From positions 17,501 through 81,500 of the forward strand of contig JAIGNY010000170.1 in the NCBI GenBank assembly GCA_020152595.1: DNA of 64,000 nt. The letters are read 5' to 3'. Positions 1-10,949 of this stretch are shown piece by piece. The DNA is from Chiridota heheva (lineage: Eukaryota; Echinodermata; Holothuroidea; Apodida; Chiridotidae). Numbering within the stretch: the stretch's first letter is position 1; each line of letters opens with the position of its first letter. The notes beneath the pieces are model-generated. The model made no database searches and was not told the DNA's origin. It saw only the letters and a list, made by a program, of their open reading frames with translations. The position numbers were made by a program, and so were the translations under genes.

Positions 1-340
1 GTGCGATGATATGGGTGACGTATTGTGGCAGCGTCGGTGATGGAGGAGGGGGGCGGGGAGTGGCAACGACTCAAACAGAATTTGCTGCACAACTCCAAGA
101 AAGTATAATTTCATATTGTTGCCTTTTAAGGAGTTTGATAAACGCTGTCAAATTGTCAATGTTTAACCAATTTTGATGAAAGATTTTATCACTCTCATCA
201 AAATACAAATTTGTGATATATTTGTGGAATTTTCTTTTGTAATTTGTTTTTTAATGGGCGTATTTCAATATATATTCACAATACCCACAATCAAGTTTGA
301 GTAAGATTAGTCTTTCCCATCATTTTTGCGACATATTTGT

Positions 341-555
341 CGGGGCACCAGACCAAAAAGTGTGGACGTATTTTATAATGCCCCCTCCATCAAATTGCTT
401 ATCTAGTACGCAACGTAATAACAATTTTCTGCCAATATGAATATTAAGTGAACTAAGCCCTCACGTATGTGGGCTATTTGAGGCATGAAGTTTATCGATC
501 TGTTGTGGAGAATATATCTGTGAAATTTGCATAAACTTTTTGGTTTAATGTTTCT
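341..555. mobile_element. TTAA-flanked MITE, decayed copy
   Basis: The left end (GGGGCACCAGACCAAAAAGTG) and the right end (about 530-555, followed by TTAA at 556-559) match the inverted repeats of the cleaner copies at 5710-5922 and 43968-44198. The left TTAA is mutated. It is about 215 bases long with no coding capacity. The (AAC)n tail of the neighbouring LINE starts a few bases past its right end. Confidence 0.7.
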
Positions 556-562
556 TTAATTA

Positions 563-3500
563 TGTTGTTGTTGTTCAAACTTTATTTTAATCTTTTCAAT
601 ATGTACAATAAATTCAATCAAATAGCACAGATTGTCAGTTATGTTTAAAGAAAGAGGAGAACCTTCAGAAAAACTACTAAAAGCTTGTGATTAAAGGTTC
701 TCTATGTATAACAAGGGACATTAACTTTGAACATATATAATAGGATAGGATTTAAACAAAAGGAAAGAAAAAGAGAAAGTTACCTAACAAATACTAGTGA
801 TAATACCCGCCTTCAAAATACACTTGGCTAACAATACAGATTATCAACAATATAGAAATGGTCTAAGTAGGATGATGGGAAGAATTTGAGATCGATCTGA
901 GGAAATAGTTTTTAAGTTTGGATTTGAAGCAAGTAATGCTGGGACAGCTTTTAACAGACGTTGGTAATGAATTCCAAATTTGTACGCTTGGTTTTTTAAG
1001 TGGTACTGACTTTTAGTGAAGCGTAACAATGGGGGTTTAAGTTGGGTGGCATGTCTTGTATCATAGTTGTGAATTAAAGAGTTACTTATGAAAAAGTTAG
1101 CAAAAAGTAGGCGGCAATAAGTTATTTGAAACTGATACATGAAAACGGCATTTTGAAATGAAAATGTCAAAGAAGGGAAGAATGTTGCTATCTTTAAATA
1201 AGGGGCTGGTGTGAGCGTACCTTGGAGAATTTGTTAGAAACCTGATAACTTTTTTTTATAAAATACTTAATTTATGAAACTTAGTTTGATAATTATTACC
1301 CCTTATTATACAGCAATACATGAGATAAGGTATGATAAGCACACAATATAATCTATATAGAGTATGAACAGGTAAAATATCTTTTAATCTACTGATGATA
1401 CCAACACTCTTCGCTACTTTATTAGTAATTAAATTAATATGAGAGTTCCAAGACAAGCATTCATCAATAGTTACACCAAGAAATGTTGTATTGTTAGAAA
1501 AGGAGACTGGCATTCCATTTATAGAAATGCGTAAGTTTGAGGTGTTTACTCGCCATTGTGTGGGTCTAAATGAAATAACAGTGGATTTTTTTTTAAATTC
1601 AGATGTAGCTTATTTGTTTTAAACCATTCTACAACTTTAGGCATTTCAGTATTACCAGTTTCAATTATATTTTTGACATTAGCATGGGTTCAAATAATGT
1701 TGGTATCATCTGCATACAAAGTAAAATCTAATTTAGAAGTACATCGAGATAAATCATTTACATAAATAGTAAAGGGCCAAGTATTGACCCTTGGGGAACC
1801 CCTGTACTTATAGGAAGAAAATTAGAGCATGCGCGTGGAATTGATACGCATTGTACACGGTTGGAAAGATAATCCACAAACCAATTTAGAGCAATACTTC
1901 GAACACCATATGTACTGAAATTCTGTATGAGAATTGTATGATCTAGCGTGTCAAACGCTTTGGATAAATCAAGGAATATTCCACATGCATATTCCCTATT
2001 TTCAAACGCATTTATAATCCGATCGGTGAAGCTTAAAAGAGCTTGAGATGTTGAGCGGCCGGGTAAGAAACCAAATTGATTTTGAGGAATAAGATTATAT
2101 TTTTTAAAGAAAGCATACAGTCTGTTAAATACTAATTTTTCGAATATTTTGGAGAAACATGAAAGAACAGAAAAAAACATGAAAGAACAGAAATAGGTCT
2201 ATACTTACTTGTGTTTTTTGAATCCCCAGCTTTAAAAACTGGTGTAACACGAGCTATGTTAAGCTCAGATGGCACTAATCCCTCAACAAAAGAGCGATTG
2301 ATAATATGAGACAGAGGTGAAAAAATAAATGAAGCTGCTGATTTAATAGCTTTTGGGTCAATTTCATCAATACCAGGACTGTATGACTTTAAATCCTTAA
2401 TACAATTATACACTTTATATGAATCGGTAGGTGATAAAAAAAAGTTATTCTTATTACCTGCTGGTAGATAATGAGAAAATGACAAATTACTAGTTGTGAT
2501 GTCCTTTGCAAGTTTAGGCCCAATGTTAACAAAAGAAGAATTAAACAAATTTGATACAAATTGTGGATCGTTACTTTACAGTTATCGTAAGAAAGGATTA
2601 TTTCACTTCTATTTGTGGACTTTTTCTTGATAAGTGTATTAATTAATTTCCAGGTGTTTTTTAAATTACTTGTATGAAATTCACGGTTGTAAAAATTATA
2701 CTTGACAATGCGAATAACTTTCGTTAATGTGTCTTAAAACAGACATAGTTTGATTTATTTTCAACAGTTGGACTTTTTCTAAATTTCTTAAACAATTTAT
2801 TTTTAGTTCGGCATGATTCCAAGATTCCAGGTGTACACCAGGATTTCTTGCAACGATTTTTTTTTTCTTTTAGAGTTTTAGGAAAACATTCATTATAAGA
2901 AAAGGAAATGGTTTTGATGAACAAATTATAAGCATCTTGACAGTTGCGGGTCATATCATAGATAAGTTTTCAATCAACTTGGAAGAGACAATGAGATAAT
3001 TTCTGAATATTTTCTGTAGTTATGGGACGAAACGTTTTATCACTATAGTTTTTATTTTTATTTTTATTTCTACACTTATCAATACAATCAACTTTTGGTA
3101 TCATACAGAAAATAGGATAATGGTCAGAAATGTCAGTAACGATAATTTGTAAATATATTATTAATTAAGGATAAAGTAGTAGATGTTATTCTTGTAGTTT
3201 TATCAATTAATGGTCGAAAAAAGTAAGATGAGGACAGATCGATAAAATAACGAGCATCAGTTGAGTTATTCATTTTGTGATGGATAAATCGAAGTTGAAA
3301 TCAACCATTAAATATGAAGATAAATTTACCTTTGAGATATTAGAAAGAAGTTCATCATAAGCATTGAGAAAAGTTGTAGCATTTGTGGAATTTGGCGGAC
3401 GATATATAGCACCCGCTAGAATATGTCCATCATTACAAAAGAGTTAAATGAAAATTGATTCAAAACATTCATCAATAAAAATAGATATATCATCACGAAC

Positions 3501-3965
3501 CTTGTATAAATAATCATTATGGATATATAAACCAACCCTCCTCCACACTTAAATGTACGATTTTTGTAAACTAAGTTATAATTTGGTGAGGTGAATAGGT
3601 AAGGAACTGTTAAGCCAAGTTTCAGTAACTGTAATTACACCAGGTTTGATGGAAAGCATATTTTGAAAAGTAAAAAGAATATCAAAATTACGATTCAAAC
3701 GTCTACAATTTACATGCATCAAGGAAAGAGATGGAGATGAATTAATATTACTGTCTGAAATTTTGTCTAAAGTATAACAAATGCAGCTTGTGTCATTATT
3801 CAAAGAATGGAACAGATTGTCGTCTGGATCAATTTCAGAGAAGTAGTTAACATGAATATTATCTGTATCAGGGTCATTATCAGTATCAGGGTCATTAACA
3901 TAAATTGTCCAGCATGTTGAAGGCAAATTAATGGATGTATCACCACCTCTATGTGGCGATATCAT
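563..3965 (-). mobile_element. Non-LTR retrotransposon, Jockey/CR1-like, copy 1 (inactivated)
   Basis: Read on the minus strand, an open frame starts at 3965 and enters an AP-endonuclease-like region (HVNCRRLNRNF then VTETWLN near 3600-3730; a GDFNFDLS-type motif lies near 3300). Reverse transcriptase follows: YRPISVLSCF (about 2190), FLDLSKAFDTLDH (about 1950), GVPQGSILGPLLF (about 1790) and LYADDTNI (about 1700). The C-terminal region (NYDTRHATQLKPP) lies at 850-1080. The 3' end is an AATAAAG-containing tail with (AAC)n at 563-575. A 20-base direct duplication at 2158-2197 shifts the frame between RT blocks, and further indels separate the domains, so the element is dead. Family signatures support a Jockey/CR1-type LINE; the exact clade is uncertain. 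Confidence 0.88.
2158..2197 (-). repeat. 20-bp direct duplication that breaks the RT frame
   Basis: The 20 bases from 2158 (CATGAAAGAACAG followed by an A run) are repeated immediately. The insertion is not a multiple of three and splits the RT reading frame. The same duplication is present in copy 2 at 7538-7577, so it predates the segmental duplication. Confidence 0.85.
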
Positions 3966-4139
3966 TTAAGGAAAATATAAAGAATATAAATATGAAATCA
4001 AATAATGAAAATATAAATAACACAAAAATGTGAAACGATGAAATAGAAATACCTTTGAAATGCCTTTGAATTATTCAGAAATAAATTGTTCAGTGTTCGT
4101 GGTAATTCAAGATAGTGAAAGTTTTTAATATTTTTTATA

Positions 4140-5395
4140 AGTTTCTGAGGTCATTTGTGCCCCATATTCCCTTGGTATGTTCCTTTCCATTTTTGTTTAT
4201 GAGTGCAATGATGCGACCACCTTGGAACCATGCTGATTTTAGATAGAAAATATCGGATAGAGGATGGGATTGGTTAAAAGAGAAAGGGTGGGATATCATG
4301 TGGAACATGAGGTGGGTTGGCATAAGAGACGTAGGGTGGTATAAACGGGATAGTGCGCGTACGACATGGATGGCATATGGTACATAAGTTGAAATGACAC
4401 ATGGAGCATGTGGGTCGTATGCTGCGATGGAAAATATTGGATAAAGAAGATGAAATTGAAAATACGACATAGGGTGGGATATCATATGGGACATATAGGG
4501 TAGAATGCCATATGGGACAAAGGGTGAAATGTCACTTTGGACACAGGGTGGATTGGCACATGGAGCAGGGTGACATGTACATGATACTGGGTTTGACGTA
4601 CACGTATGCGACATAGCGTGGGTTGTCATGTGGGACATGGTTTGGGATGGGACATATGGTGAAATGGCATATGGGACATAGGGTGTGTTGTCATACGGGA
4701 CATATGGTGGTTTGTCATTAGGGGCATAGGGTTGGATGACATGAAAGACAAAGGGTGGAATGGAACATACTGGATAAAAGTTGGAAATGCGTATAAGCAA
4801 AGAATTAGATTCCATGTGGTACATTGGGTGGGTTTGGATGTGGGGTGGCATGCGTATAGAGGGTACGATGACATACAAATAAAGGATGGGTTGCGTGGGA
4901 GCATAACATTGGATAGTATATGGGCATAACATGAGATAAAGAGTTGAAATGACATATGGGGCATAGGGTGCGATGAAATGCTAGACGTAGGGGTGGCATA
5001 GTATTTGAACATATGGGTAAAAGGTATTGCATAAGGGTGAGATTGCGTATACGAAATAGCTTGAAATATCATATGGGAATTGGTCGGCATATGGAATAAG
5101 GTGATATGCATGGGATAGTGGGCTTGGCATTCACGTATGCGACATAGCGTGGGATGTCATACGTGACATAGTTGGGGATGGGACATACATGGGATGACAT
5201 GTAGGACATAGGGTGGGATGGCACGTGGAACATAGGGGACAAAGTGGGATGACGTGTTGTATGGTGGATATGATTGCGTACATGTATAATACAGAGGGTG
5301 GGTTGTAATATGAGTCATGGGTGAAATGGCAAATGAGATTTGGATAGGAGGGTATATGAGGCATAATATTGTATGGTATATGGAACATATACCAC
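4140..5395 (-). repeat. Degenerate 24-bp minisatellite
   Basis: This is a long run of diverged units of the type ACATAGGGTGGGATGGCATA. It is the reverse complement of the 24-bp unit at 17403-18395. Units vary in length and sequence, so overlapping spurious frames rich in Met, Pro, His and Ser open on the minus strand. Those frames have no domain and differ between phases, so I do not call them genes. The array separates the two units of the segmental duplication. Confidence 0.8.
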
Positions 5396-5709
5396 CGACA
5401 GCGTCGGTGGTGAGGAAGAGGGAGGGGGAGTGGCAACGACTTAAACAGAATTTGCTGCACAACCCAAGAAAGTATAATTTCATATTGTTGCCTTTTAAGG
5501 AGTTTGAAAAACGCTGTCAAATTGTCAATGTTTAACCAATTTTGATGAAAGATTTTGTCACTTTCATCAAAATACAAATTTGTGATGTATTTGTGGAATT
5601 TTCTTTTGTAAATGTTTCTTGAATGGGCGTATTTCAATATATATTCACTATACCTACAATCAAGTTTGAGCAAGATTAGTCTTTCCCATCATTTTCGCGA
5701 CATATTTAA

Positions 5710-5922
5710 AGGGGCACTAGACCAAAAAGTGTGGACGTATTTTATAATGCCCCTCATCAAATGCTTATCTAGTACGCAACGCAATAACAATTTTCTGCTT
5801 AATATAAATATTCAAGTGAACTTAGCCCTCACGTATGTGGGCTATTGAGGCATGAAGTTTATCGATTTGTTGTGGAGAATTTATCTGTGAAATTTGCATA
5901 AACCTTTTGGTTTGGTGTTCCC
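5710..5922. mobile_element. TTAA-flanked MITE, 213 bp
   Basis: TTAA at 5706-5709 and 5923-5926 bracket ends AGGGGCACTAGACC (left) and, in reverse complement, GGGAACACCAAACC (right). The interior is colinear with 43968-44198, including the shared phrase GTTTATCGATYTGTTGTGG. There is no transposase. TTAA flanks suggest a piggyBac-type mover, but a TA duplication is equally compatible because TTAA contains TA. Confidence 0.8.
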
Positions 5923-5929
5923 TTAATTA

Positions 5930-8900
5930 TGTTGTTGTTGTTCAAACTTTATTTCAATCTTTTCGTAATATGTACAATAAATTCAATTAAATAGCACAGA
6001 TTGTCAGTTATGTTTAAAAGAAAAAGGAGAACCTTCAGAAAACTACTAAAAGTTTGTGATTAAAGGTTCCCCATGTATCACAAGGGACATTAACTTTGAA
6101 CATATATAATAGGATAAAATTTAAACAAAAGGAAAGAAAAAGAGAAAGTTACCTAACAAATACTGAAATACTAGTGACAATACCCGCCTTCAAAATACAC
6201 TTGGCTAACAATACAGATTATCAACAATATAGAAATAGTCTAAGTAGGATGATGGGAAGAATTCGAGATCGATCTAAGGAAATAGTTTTTAAGTTTGGAT
6301 TTGAAGCAAGTAATGCTGGGACAGCTTATAACAGACGTTGGTAGTGAATTCCAAATTTGTACGCTTGGTTTTTTTAAGTGGTTCTGACTTTTAGTGAAGC
6401 GTAACAATGGGGGGTTTAAGTTGGGTGGCATGTCTTGTATCATAGTTGTGAATTAAAGAGTTACTTATGAAAAAGTTAGCAAAAGTAGGCGGCAATAAGT
6501 TATTGTGAAACTGATACATGAAAACGGCATTTTGAAAATGAATAATGTCAAAGAAGGGAAAGAATGTTGCTATCTTTAGATAAGGGGCTGGTGTGAGCGT
6601 ACCTTGGAGAGTTTGTTAGAAACCTGATAATTCTTTTTTGTAAAAAACATAGTTTATGAAACTAAGTTTTATAATTATTACCCCATATTATACAGCAATA
6701 CATGAGATAAGGTATGATAAGCACATAATATAAGCTATATAGAATATGAACAGGTAAAATATCTTTTAATCTACTGATGATACCAACACTCTTTGCTACT
6801 TTATTAGTAATTAAATCAATATGAGAGTTCCAAGACAAGCATTCATCAATAGTTACACCAAGAAATGTTATATTGTTAGAAAAGGAGACTGGCATTCCAT
6901 TTATAGAAATGCGTAAGTTTGAGGTGTCTACTCGCCATTGTGTGGGTCTAAATAAAATAACAGTGGATTTTTTTGAATTCAGATGTAGCTTATTTGTTTT
7001 AAACCATTCTACAACTTTAGGCATTTCAGTATTACCAGTTTCAATTATATTTTTGACATTAGCATGGGTGCAAATAATGTTGGTATCATCTGCATACAAA
7101 GTAAAAACTAATTTAGAAGTACACCGAGATAAATCATTTACATAAATAGTAAAGGGCCAAGTATTGACCCTTGGGGAACCCCTGTACTTCTAGGAAGGAA
7201 ATTAGAGCATGCGCGTGGAATTGATACGCATTGTACACGGTTGGAAAGATAATCTACAAACCAATTTAAAGCAATACCTCGAACACCATATGTACTGAAT
7301 TTCTGTATGAGAATTGTATGATCTAGCGTGTCAAACGCTTTGGGTAAATCAAGGAATATTCCACATGCATATTCCCTATTTTCAAACGCATTTATAATCC
7401 GATCGGTGAAGCTTAAAAGAGCTTGAGATGTTGAGCGGCCGGGTAAGAAACTAAATTGATTTTGAGAAATAAGATTATATTTTTTAAAGAAAGCATACAG
7501 TCTGTTAAATACTAATTTTTCGAATATTTTGGAGAAACATGAAAGAACAGAAAAAAACATGAAAGAACAGAAATAGGTCTATACTTACTTTTGTTTTTTG
7601 AATCCCCAGCTTCAAAAACTGGTGTAACACGAGCTATTTTAAGCTCAAATGGCACTAATCACTCAACAAAAGAGCGATTGATAATATGAGACAGAGGTGA
7701 AAAAATAAATGGAGCTGCTGATTTAATAGCTTTTGAGTCAATTTCATCAATACCAGGACTGCATGACTTTAAATTCTTAATACAATTATACACTTTATGT
7801 GAATCGGTAGGTGATAGAAAAAAGTTATTCTTATTACCTGCTGGTAGATAATGAGAAAATGACAAATTACTAGTTGTGATGTCCTTTGCAAGTTTGGGCC
7901 CAATGTTAACAAATTAAGAATTAAACAAATTTGATACAAATTGTGGATCGTTACTTTAAAGTTATCGTGAGAAAGGATTATTTCACTTCTATTTGTGGAC
8001 TTTTTTTTGATAAGTGTATTAATTAATTTCCAGGTGTTTTTTAAATTACTAGTATGAAATTCACGGTTGTAAAAATTATACTTGGCAATGCGAATAACTT
8101 TCGTTAGTGTGTCTTAAAACGGACAGAGTTTGATTTATTTTCAATAGTTGGACTTTTTCTCAATTTCTTAAACAATTTATTTTTAGTTCGGCATGATTCC
8201 AAGATTCCAGGTGTACACCTTTTTTTTTTTTAGAGTTTTAGGAAAACATTCATTATAAGAAAAGGAAATGGTTTTGATGAACAAATTATAAGCATCTTGA
8301 CAGTTGGTCATATCATAGGTAAGTTTCCAATCAACTTGGGAGAAACAATGAGAGAATTTCTGAATATTTTCTGTAGTGATGGGATGAAACGTTTTATCAC
8401 TATAGTTTTTATTTTTATTTTTATTTCTACACTTATGGTTATGGTTATGGTAAGAAAACTTATATAGCGCACATTACTGCAAAACGATGCACTCAATGGC
8501 GCTTTACAAAAATAACTATAATATAAATAAACAACTTAAGTGCTACAAAGAATCATAAATAAACATAAAAAGATATGTGAACTACGAGTAAAAATATAAT
8601 TACGAAAAATACTGAGTAAATAAATGGGTTTTCAAAGCCTTCTTAAACATTGGGAGGGTGGCGGTATTTCTAACATTAATAGGGAGGCCATTCCAGAGTG
8701 TGGGTCCAGCAATACTAAACGAGCGGTCAGCAAACAATTTCTTTTGGGTAAAGGGAACATTAATAATGAGGGCGGCAGAAGACCTTATCAATACAATCAA
8801 CTTTTGGTATTACACAGAAAATAGGATAATGGTCAGAAATGTCAGTAACAATAATTTGTAAATATATTATCAATCAAGGATGAAGTAGTAGATGTTATTC

Positions 8901-9451
8901 TCGTAGATTTATCAATTAATGGTCGAAAAAAGTAAGATGAGGACAGATCAATAAAATAACGAGCATCAGTTGAGCTATTCATTCCTGTGATGGATAAATC
9001 GAAGTTGAAATCACCCATTAAATATGAAGATAAATTTACCTTTGAGATATTAGAAAGAAGTTCATCATAAGCATTAAGAAAAGTTGTAGCATTTGTGGAA
9101 TTTGGCGGACAATATATAGCACCCGCTAGAATATCTCCATCATTACAAAAGAGTTAAATGAAAATTGATTCAAAACATATATCAATAAAAATAGATATAT
9201 CATCACGAACCTTGTATAAATAATCATTATGGATATAATAAACCAACTCTCCTCCACGCTTAAATGTACGATTTTTGTAAACTAAGTTATAATTTGGTGA
9301 GGTGAATAGGTGAAGAACTGAAGAGCCAAGTTTCAGTAACTGCAATTACACCAGGTTTGATGGAAAGCATATTTTGAAAAGTAAAAAGATTATCAAAATT
9401 ACGATTCAAACGTCTACAATTTACATGCATTAAGGAAAGAGATGAGGATGA
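5930..9451 (-). mobile_element. Non-LTR retrotransposon, Jockey/CR1-like, copy 2 (nested insertion, truncated)
   Basis: Colinear with the LINE at 563-3965. RT blocks are visible on the minus strand: FLDLPKAFDTLDH (about 7340; Pro replaces Ser of the other copy), GVPQGSILGPLLF (about 7170), YADDTNII (about 7090) and the thumb FLGVTIDECLSW (about 6850). Endonuclease remnants lie at 9000-9400 (GELVYYIHNDYLYKVRDDIS). It shares the 20-bp disabling duplication at 7538-7577. The (AAC)n tail is at 5931-5942, directly beside the MITE. The element is interrupted at 8437-8783 and ends at 9451 where another LINE begins. It is not functional. Confidence 0.87.
8437..8783 (-). mobile_element. 5'-truncated L2/CR1-like LINE inserted in LINE copy 2
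   Basis: These 347 bases are absent from the equivalent site in copy 1 (around 3075-3079). On the minus strand they encode the typical C-terminus of CR1/L2-type RT proteins (FADRSFSIAGPTLWNGLP, then FKKALKTHLF). A 3' UTR follows with GCGCTATATAAG and an (ACCATA)n tail at 8437-8453. The 5-base sequence CTTAT flanks both sides (8432-8436 and 8784-8788) and occurs once at the empty site, so it is a target-site duplication. The empty site within the same window makes this call unusually secure. Confidence 0.9.
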
Positions 9452-10940
9452 ATTATCTGAATCTGAATCGGTTAAGTCGGCAAAAATCCTTCAAGAGGAC
9501 ATAAACGCCAACCGAGCGTAAAAAGTATAAGTAAAAAATAATAATAATAAAAAATAAACTAGTTAGCAATACAAGTGTTAGTAAGTTTAGCTTTGAAACA
9601 GTTGAGACTTAGTGCATGTACAATGTCTGACGGTAAAGCTTTCCAATCCTTTAGTGTGTGAGGGAAGAAAGAGTGTTTATATACATTCTTTTTAGCATAG
9701 GGAACCTGGAAATTAAGGTCATGATTATTTCTTGTTTTAGTTCTGACGGTGGGGATAAGTTCATCTTTATTGATGGCGACAAGATTGTTCTTGATTTTAT
9801 ATAGCATATGTAGCCGGGTGTTGTATCTTCTTAATTTAAGCAGGGGCCAATCTAATTTATAAAGCATGTTTTTTACACTAGATTTATAAGAGTAGTCTGC
9901 CATACAGAACCTGGCTGCTCTTCTTTGAATAGATTCAAGTTTATCCACATCGCACTGGTGATGGGGGTCCCAGACTGCAGATGCGTACTCAAGTACTGGC
10001 CTGACTAGAGCTTTATAAGCAGTGGATTTAACGTCGGTGGGACAGTTTGAGAGGTTACGTTTTAATAGGCCAAGTAGAGAGTTAGCTTTCTTGGTTATGT
10101 TATGTATATGTTTATCCCATCTAAGTTTATTATCAATTTCAACACCTAGGTATGGGTGGGAGTTGACATGTTTTAGTGGCTGGTTGCATAAGGTATAAAC
10201 AGGTGATTTAAAGTATTTCTTAGAGGAAATTGACAAGATGTAGCATTTAGAGGGGTTGAAATTCATTTGCCATTTGTTTTGCCATTGTTCAAGTTTGTTA
10301 AGATCATCTTGGAGGATTTGTTGGTCAGAGGGGTTATCAATTGTTCTGTACACAAGGCAGTCATCAGCAAACAGTCTGACTGTGCTGTTTATATTATCAG
10401 GATGTCATTTACATATAAGAGGAAAAGTAATGGACCCAAGACAGTACCTTGTGGTACAACGGATAAAACCTGTTCAGAATCAGAGCTTTCACCATCGCAA
10501 AAAACAACACGCTGGATGCGGTTGTTGAGAATGCTGCAAACCAGGCCAGAAGATTTCCATCAATGCCATAGGGTGGAAAGTTTGATAACAGGCGCTGGTG
10601 GGGACTTTATCAAAGGCTTTTTGAGAAGTCAAGAATAGCCATAGAGACGTTACTGTTTTGGTCAATTTGTTTAGAGATATCATTTATTGTTAAGAGGAGT
10701 TGTGTTTCAGTCTATCTTTTTGCACGGAAGCCATGTTGTAAATCAGTTAAGATATTAAGCTCATCAAGGAATTTCATCACATGCGAGTGGATTATATGCT
10801 CAAGGATTTTACTACAAACGCAGGTGAGGGAAATAGGTCTATAATTAGCTGGGTTTTGTTTATCACCTTTTTTAAAAACGCTACATACGTTTGCTTCTTT
10901 CCACTTGTTAGGGATAGTACCATTATCGACAGAGGTTTGA
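9452..10940 (-). mobile_element. Jockey/CR1-like LINE, different family, 5' end lost
   Basis: Minus-strand RT blocks in order: NKWKEANVCSVFKKGD and NYRPISLTCVCSKILEH (10850-10920), DLQHGFRAKR (about 10715), FDKVPHQ-type palm A region (about 10620), VPQGTVLGPLLFLLYVND (10400-10460), LFADDCLVYR (about 10350). An intact thumb/C-terminal frame at 9559-10353 contains YLGVEIDNKLRWDKHI, RPVLEYASAVWDPH and LESIQRRAARF. Frameshifts and stops separate the upstream blocks. The 3' end carries repeats of GATTCA (plus strand ATCTGAATCTGAATC from 9452) and abuts the broken LINE copy 2, so this element inserted there. Its 5' side stops at an A-run next to the GC-rich satellite. I saw no endonuclease region. 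Confidence 0.87.
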
Positions 10941-10949
10941 AAAAAAAAA

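Larger units (their letters stand above)
29..5398. repeat. Tandem segmental duplication, unit 1 (about 5.37 kb)
   Basis: The sequence from base 29 recurs from 5399 at an offset of about 5370 bases. The match covers a short leader (29-340), a MITE (341-555), a reverse-strand LINE (about 563-3965) and probably the minisatellite beyond it. Because both LINE copies end at the same point beside the same MITE, this is a duplication of a larger block and not two independent insertions. By eye the copies differ by a few per cent plus small indels. The duplication probably arose between flanking minisatellite tracts, since bases 1-28 resemble the minisatellite that ends near 5390 (inference). Confidence 0.85.
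5399..9451. repeat. Tandem segmental duplication, unit 2 (truncated)
   Basis: Second copy of the block at 29-5398. It carries the same MITE (5710-5922) and the same reverse-strand LINE. It differs from unit 1 by an L2-like insertion at 8437-8783 and is cut at 9451 by the 3' end of another LINE. The first LINE's upstream part beyond that point is missing. Confidence 0.85.
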
